Below, piece after piece: positions 61,329 to 64,000 of a stretch of 64,000 nt of DNA. A program made the position numbers and the translations under genes. The notes below the pieces were generated by a model, which worked only from the letters and a program-made list of their open reading frames with translations, had not been told where the DNA came from and did no database searches. Numbering within the stretch: position 1 is the stretch's first letter; every line of letters begins with the position of its first letter. Source of the stretch: Hyphomicrobiales bacterium. Its GTDB lineage: Bacteria > Pseudomonadota > Alphaproteobacteria > Rhizobiales > Rhizobiaceae. The DNA lies in assembly GCA_900471605.1 (NCBI GenBank), contig UCEY01000025.1:124001-188000 (forward strand), written 5' to 3'.

Positions 61329-63521
61329 ATGGGCGATTGGATCAAGGAACGCAATTTTTCTTCCCTTTCAATTCGGGATCTTCTCGATGCGCGTGAGGCT
61401 TATCACGTCCATCTCGCAAACCTGGACAATGTATTTGCAACGGCAATCGGCCGTTATCTGATCCGCGACAAGGACCCGGACTCCAGAAGTGCGGATGAAG
61501 CGGCGCCGCGCGGCGCCAGCGGAGCGCGCACACTTTACAATTCCCATGTCCAGAAATGGTCCTGGCCCTGCGTTCTGGTCTTTGTCGACGTCTGGGAGGA
61601 TCGCGCTGCCCTTTCGGCGAAACCCGAGGCCATGGTCCCGCAATATCTCTATCTGCCGGACGGGCGTGTCATTCCGACTTGCGTGGTCTATGCCAAATCT
61701 GCGCCGCGGTCCGAGGGTTCGCAGCTCGATACCGTGTTTCCGACCGGGCTGCTGGGCGGCGGGTTTCCTGCCCTGCAAGTCGTTCAGGGGCGCCGCCGCA
61801 TGAGCACGATGGGCTGCCTCGTGACGGACGGCGATCAGGTTTTCGTGCTGACAAACCGTCACGTGACCGGCGAGGTGGGCCGCGAGGTCTACGCCGTGGT
61901 CGCCGACACGCGCCAGAGAATTGGCGTCAGTTCGGGCCGGGACATTGGCAAGGTGCCGTTTCCCGAAGCCTATCCGGGATGGTCCGGTAGCCGGCAGATG
62001 CTGAATCTGGACGCCGGCCTGATAAGGATCGACGACGTTACGCGCTGGACCGCCCAGGTCTATGGCATCGGGGAGATCGGCCCCGTCATCGATCTGCATG
62101 TCGATACGTTCGACCTGGATCTGATCGACACCCAGGTCAGGGCCTATGGCGCCGCCGGCGGGCTCTTGAAGGGCCGGATACAGGCTTTTTTCTTCCGCTA
62201 TCGTTCCGTGGGCGGCATCGACTATGTGAGCGATTTCCTGATCGGTGCGCGCCGCGGCGAAACGAGCATCGGCACACAGCCGGGTGATTCCGGGTCTCTT
62301 TGGTTCCTTGAAGCCGTTGAGGGTTCGGCCCCTGCCGGCGATGGGCGCGCGCCTCGGCTTCGGCCGTTCGCGATGCAATGGGGCGGCCAGGCTCTGACCG
62401 CGCCCGGCGCCGAGCTCAGCGGAACGTTTGCCTTGGCGACATGCCTTTCGACGATATCGCGAGAACTCGACGTTGAGGTGATCGCGGATTGGAATATAGG
62501 GCATCCGGAGACATGGGGTGCCGTCGGCCATTTCAAGGTTGGCGCACTGGCCTGCGAATTGCTGGAAGACGATTGGCTCCGGCCGCTGTTCATGCTCAAC
62601 CAGCGCAACATCGGATATGATGACGCGTCGTTGCAGCATGGCCTGGGGCCTCATCCGAGGACGAAATTCGTGCCTTTGGCGGACGTGGCCGATTTCGTCT
62701 GGCGCAGCATTCGCCGCGCCGACGACAACAATCACTTTGCAGACATCGACGAAGTGGCCGACAGCGGCGAATTCTCGGGCAAGTCACTGCTGGACCTGAC
62801 AAAGGACAGGCCGGAGAACGTGAACCCGGATATCTGGAATTCGTTCTATCAATCTATCGGGGCCAGCAAGCGGGGAGCCCTGCCCTTCAGGGCCTGGCAG
62901 ATATTCGATGCCATGACCGACTTCGCAGCCGCCGGCCAGATCACCGAGTTCGTTTGCGCAGCAGGTCTGCTCGCGCATTATATCGGTGACGCCTGCCAGC
63001 CGCTGCACGTCTCCAAACTGCACCACGGCTCGTCAGAGGCGGAAGAGGACGTGCACTCGACCTATGAAACCGCGATGCTCAACCAGTTTGCGGACGAGCT
63101 GATTGCAGGGCTTGCCGAGACGCGAGCCACCTGGGCCGGGCCGGAGATCAGATGCGAGACGGGACATGATGCAGCGGTGGCGGCCGTGGAATTGATGCGC
63201 CGCACGGTCACCCGCTTGCCGCCGGAGCGGGTGATCAAGGTCTACAACGACAGCGCCGGCCGCAGCAGGACGAAGAAAATGTGGGAGGCCCTGGGTGAGG
63301 ATACCGTCAATTGCATTTTCGACGGTTCCTTGACGCTCGCCCGGATCTGGGAAGGGGCCTGGAAAGCCGGACGAAAGCGGAAACGCAATCCGCCATTGCC
63401 TTCACAGGCCGAATCCCAGGAAGCGCTGATGGCGCTCTACCTCGACAACAAGTTCCTGCTGTCGTCAAAGCTGCAGGTGCTGACCGTGAGCGAGGGGCGG
63501 CTGGTCGTCACGACCTCATGA
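61329..63521 (+). CDS. Trypsin-like serine protease fused to an S1/P1 nuclease-like zinc domain
   Basis: A 730-residue two-domain protein without signal peptide or membrane helix. Residues about 150-390 look like a chymotrypsin-fold protease: His178 in LTNRHVTG, Asp228 in NLDAGLIRID and Ser321 in QPGDSGSLWF form the expected triad. From 396 a second domain matches the S1/P1 nuclease-phospholipase C zinc pattern: Trp396 and His401 in WGAVGH, Asp452 in LADVADF, His469 in NNHFADID, then His550, Asp554 and His560 in HYIGDACQPLH, and His576 with Glu580 in HSTYE. The last replaces the usual Asp. The N-terminal 150 residues are unassigned. The start at 61329 has only a G-rich stretch upstream; 61269 is an in-frame alternative. 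Function unknown; stand-alone gene. Confidence 0.8.
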   Translation: MGDWIKERNFSSLSIRDLLDAREAYHVHLANLDNVFATAIGRYLIRDKDPDSRSADEAAPRGASGARTLYNSHVQKWSWPCVLVFVDVWEDRAALSAKPEAMVPQYLYLPDGRVIPTCVVYAKSAPRSEGSQLDTVFPTGLLGGGFPALQVVQGRRRMSTMGCLVTDGDQVFVLTNRHVTGEVGREVYAVVADTRQRIGVSSGRDIGKVPFPEAYPGWSGSRQMLNLDAGLIRIDDVTRWTAQVYGIGEIGPVIDLHVDTFDLDLIDTQVRAYGAAGGLLKGRIQAFFFRYRSVGGIDYVSDFLIGARRGETSIGTQPGDSGSLWFLEAVEGSAPAGDGRAPRLRPFAMQWGGQALTAPGAELSGTFALATCLSTISRELDVEVIADWNIGHPETWGAVGHFKVGALACELLEDDWLRPLFMLNQRNIGYDDASLQHGLGPHPRTKFVPLADVADFVWRSIRRADDNNHFADIDEVADSGEFSGKSLLDLTKDRPENVNPDIWNSFYQSIGASKRGALPFRAWQIFDAMTDFAAAGQITEFVCAAGLLAHYIGDACQPLHVSKLHHGSSEAEEDVHSTYETAMLNQFADELIAGLAETRATWAGPEIRCETGHDAAVAAVELMRRTVTRLPPERVIKVYNDSAGRSRTKKMWEALGEDTVNCIFDGSLTLARIWEGAWKAGRKRKRNPPLPSQAESQEALMALYLDNKFLLSSKLQVLTVSEGRLVVTTS

Positions 63522-63644
63522 GTGGTCCGGCCGCAACCTGCCAACTGCGTTACACCGCGAGCTCGAGAACGGAGCGCAACAGTGACGTGATCTCGGTCGC
63601 GCCCCATAAGAACCGCACCATCGATTTCCGTCTTTGCCAAACCC

Positions 63645-64000
63645 TCAAGTGTTGAAGTAGCGCCGGCGCGACAGGCGCGTCTGCACATACAGCCGTTCGC
63701 CATAGGTGCCCGGCGCGTAAACGTTGGCGCTTTCCTCCACCGGCACCGAAAGATTGCCCTCGCTCGGAAAGCGGGCGACGAATTCCTCGTCGATGTCGCA
63801 GCCGAGGCCCGGTGCTTCCGGCACGGCCAGCGATCCGCCTTCCTGGACCGGATGCGGCACGATCACGCTGGAGCGGCCGTCCCAGTCGTCGTCGATCCGT
63901 TCGAGGACGAGCGCGTTGGGGATCGCGGCGAGCAGATGCAGTGCCGCGTATTCCGCGACCGGACCGAGCGAGCCGGAATGCGGCGCCATCTGGATGTGAT
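63645..64000 (-). CDS. Enolase-superfamily sugar-acid dehydratase, C-terminal part
   Basis: The last 117 or so residues of a mandelate racemase/muconate lactonizing enzyme family protein; the start lies beyond the window. The visible part begins HIQMAPHSGSLGPVAEYAAL, the conserved C-terminal catalytic-barrel segment. It then continues with ALVLERIDDDW and VPEAPGLGCDIDEEFVARF, typical of galactarate-, fuconate- or mannonate-type dehydratases. Frame is open through position 64000. An L-fuconate or related dehydratase would fit the fucosidase locus next to it, but the protease-fusion gene lies between them and the strand differs. Confidence 0.85.
   Translation of the reverse strand, partial: HIQMAPHSGSLGPVAEYAALHLLAAIPNALVLERIDDDWDGRSSVIVPHPVQEGGSLAVPEAPGLGCDIDEEFVARFPSEGNLSVPVEESANVYAPGTYGERLYVQTRLSRRRYFNT

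Noticed and set aside
1-64000. Genomic island or transposon borders
   Set aside because: No transposase, integrase, tRNA gene or flanking direct repeat was found; the blocks look modular but no mobility mark is visible.

Overview
The window looks like a stretch of a large accessory replicon (chromid or megaplasmid), or a catabolic region of the chromosome, from a member of the Rhizobiales, most likely Rhizobiaceae. This is inference. It rests on the high-GC coding style, the density of solute-binding-protein ABC transporters, a single-domain FrcA-type sugar ATPase, iolG-type dehydrogenases and an FMN-riboswitch-controlled stand-alone ribB. No rRNA, tRNA, CRISPR array, transposase, integrase or replication gene was found. 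About 50 genes are supported, nearly all in tight operons.

Layout. (1) 158-361: cold-shock protein. (2) 993-12461: a GntR-controlled catabolic block. It has a DUF1537 sugar-acid kinase, a PdxA-like dehydrogenase, an iron alcohol dehydrogenase and a cytoplasmic sialidase-fold protein, facing a dipeptide-type ABC transporter with a fused double ATPase and a DapA-family aldolase. (3) 12597-14432: a chemoreceptor gene interrupted by two amber codons. (4) 14616-15532: ribB with its FMN riboswitch and a 28-bp perfect palindrome. (5) 15645-26061: a SorC-controlled polyol block with two SDRs, a second triose-phosphate isomerase, an RbsABC-type transporter, a split transketolase and an FGGY kinase. 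(6) 26158-29003: rifampin ADP-ribosyltransferase (arr), then a LysR regulator and the MFS pump divergent from it. (7) 29095-37281: a LacI-controlled Frc/Ibp-type sugar or inositol transporter with iolG and a TIM-barrel isomerase, next to an SDR plus FAD aldonolactone oxidase pair. (8) 37506-48559: an IclR-controlled Liv-type transporter divergent from an extradiol dioxygenase, CoA-transferase, citryl-CoA-lyase-like and amidohydrolase operon. (9) 48686-61166: a LacI-controlled oligosaccharide block with an Opp-type transporter, an IolB-like isomerase, a GH39 alpha-L-iduronidase-like enzyme, an SDR and a GH29 alpha-L-fucosidase. (10) 61329-63521: an unusual fusion of a trypsin-like protease with an S1/P1-nuclease-like domain. 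(11) 63645-64000: the C-terminal end of an enolase-superfamily dehydratase.

How it works together. Each block pairs its own importer with its own regulator family (GntR, SorC, LacI, IclR, LacI) and its own enzymes. The glycosidases carry no export signal, so oligosaccharides are probably imported intact and cut in the cytoplasm. Several blocks show matching operator-like repeats in their divergent promoters. Four of the transporter operons have a strong GC hairpin directly after the binding-protein gene.

The most unusual items are the protease/S1-P1 fusion (61329-63521), the ring-cleavage plus CoA-lyase operon (43155-48559), the iduronidase/fucosidase locus (48686-61166) and the doubly amber-interrupted chemoreceptor (12597-14432).
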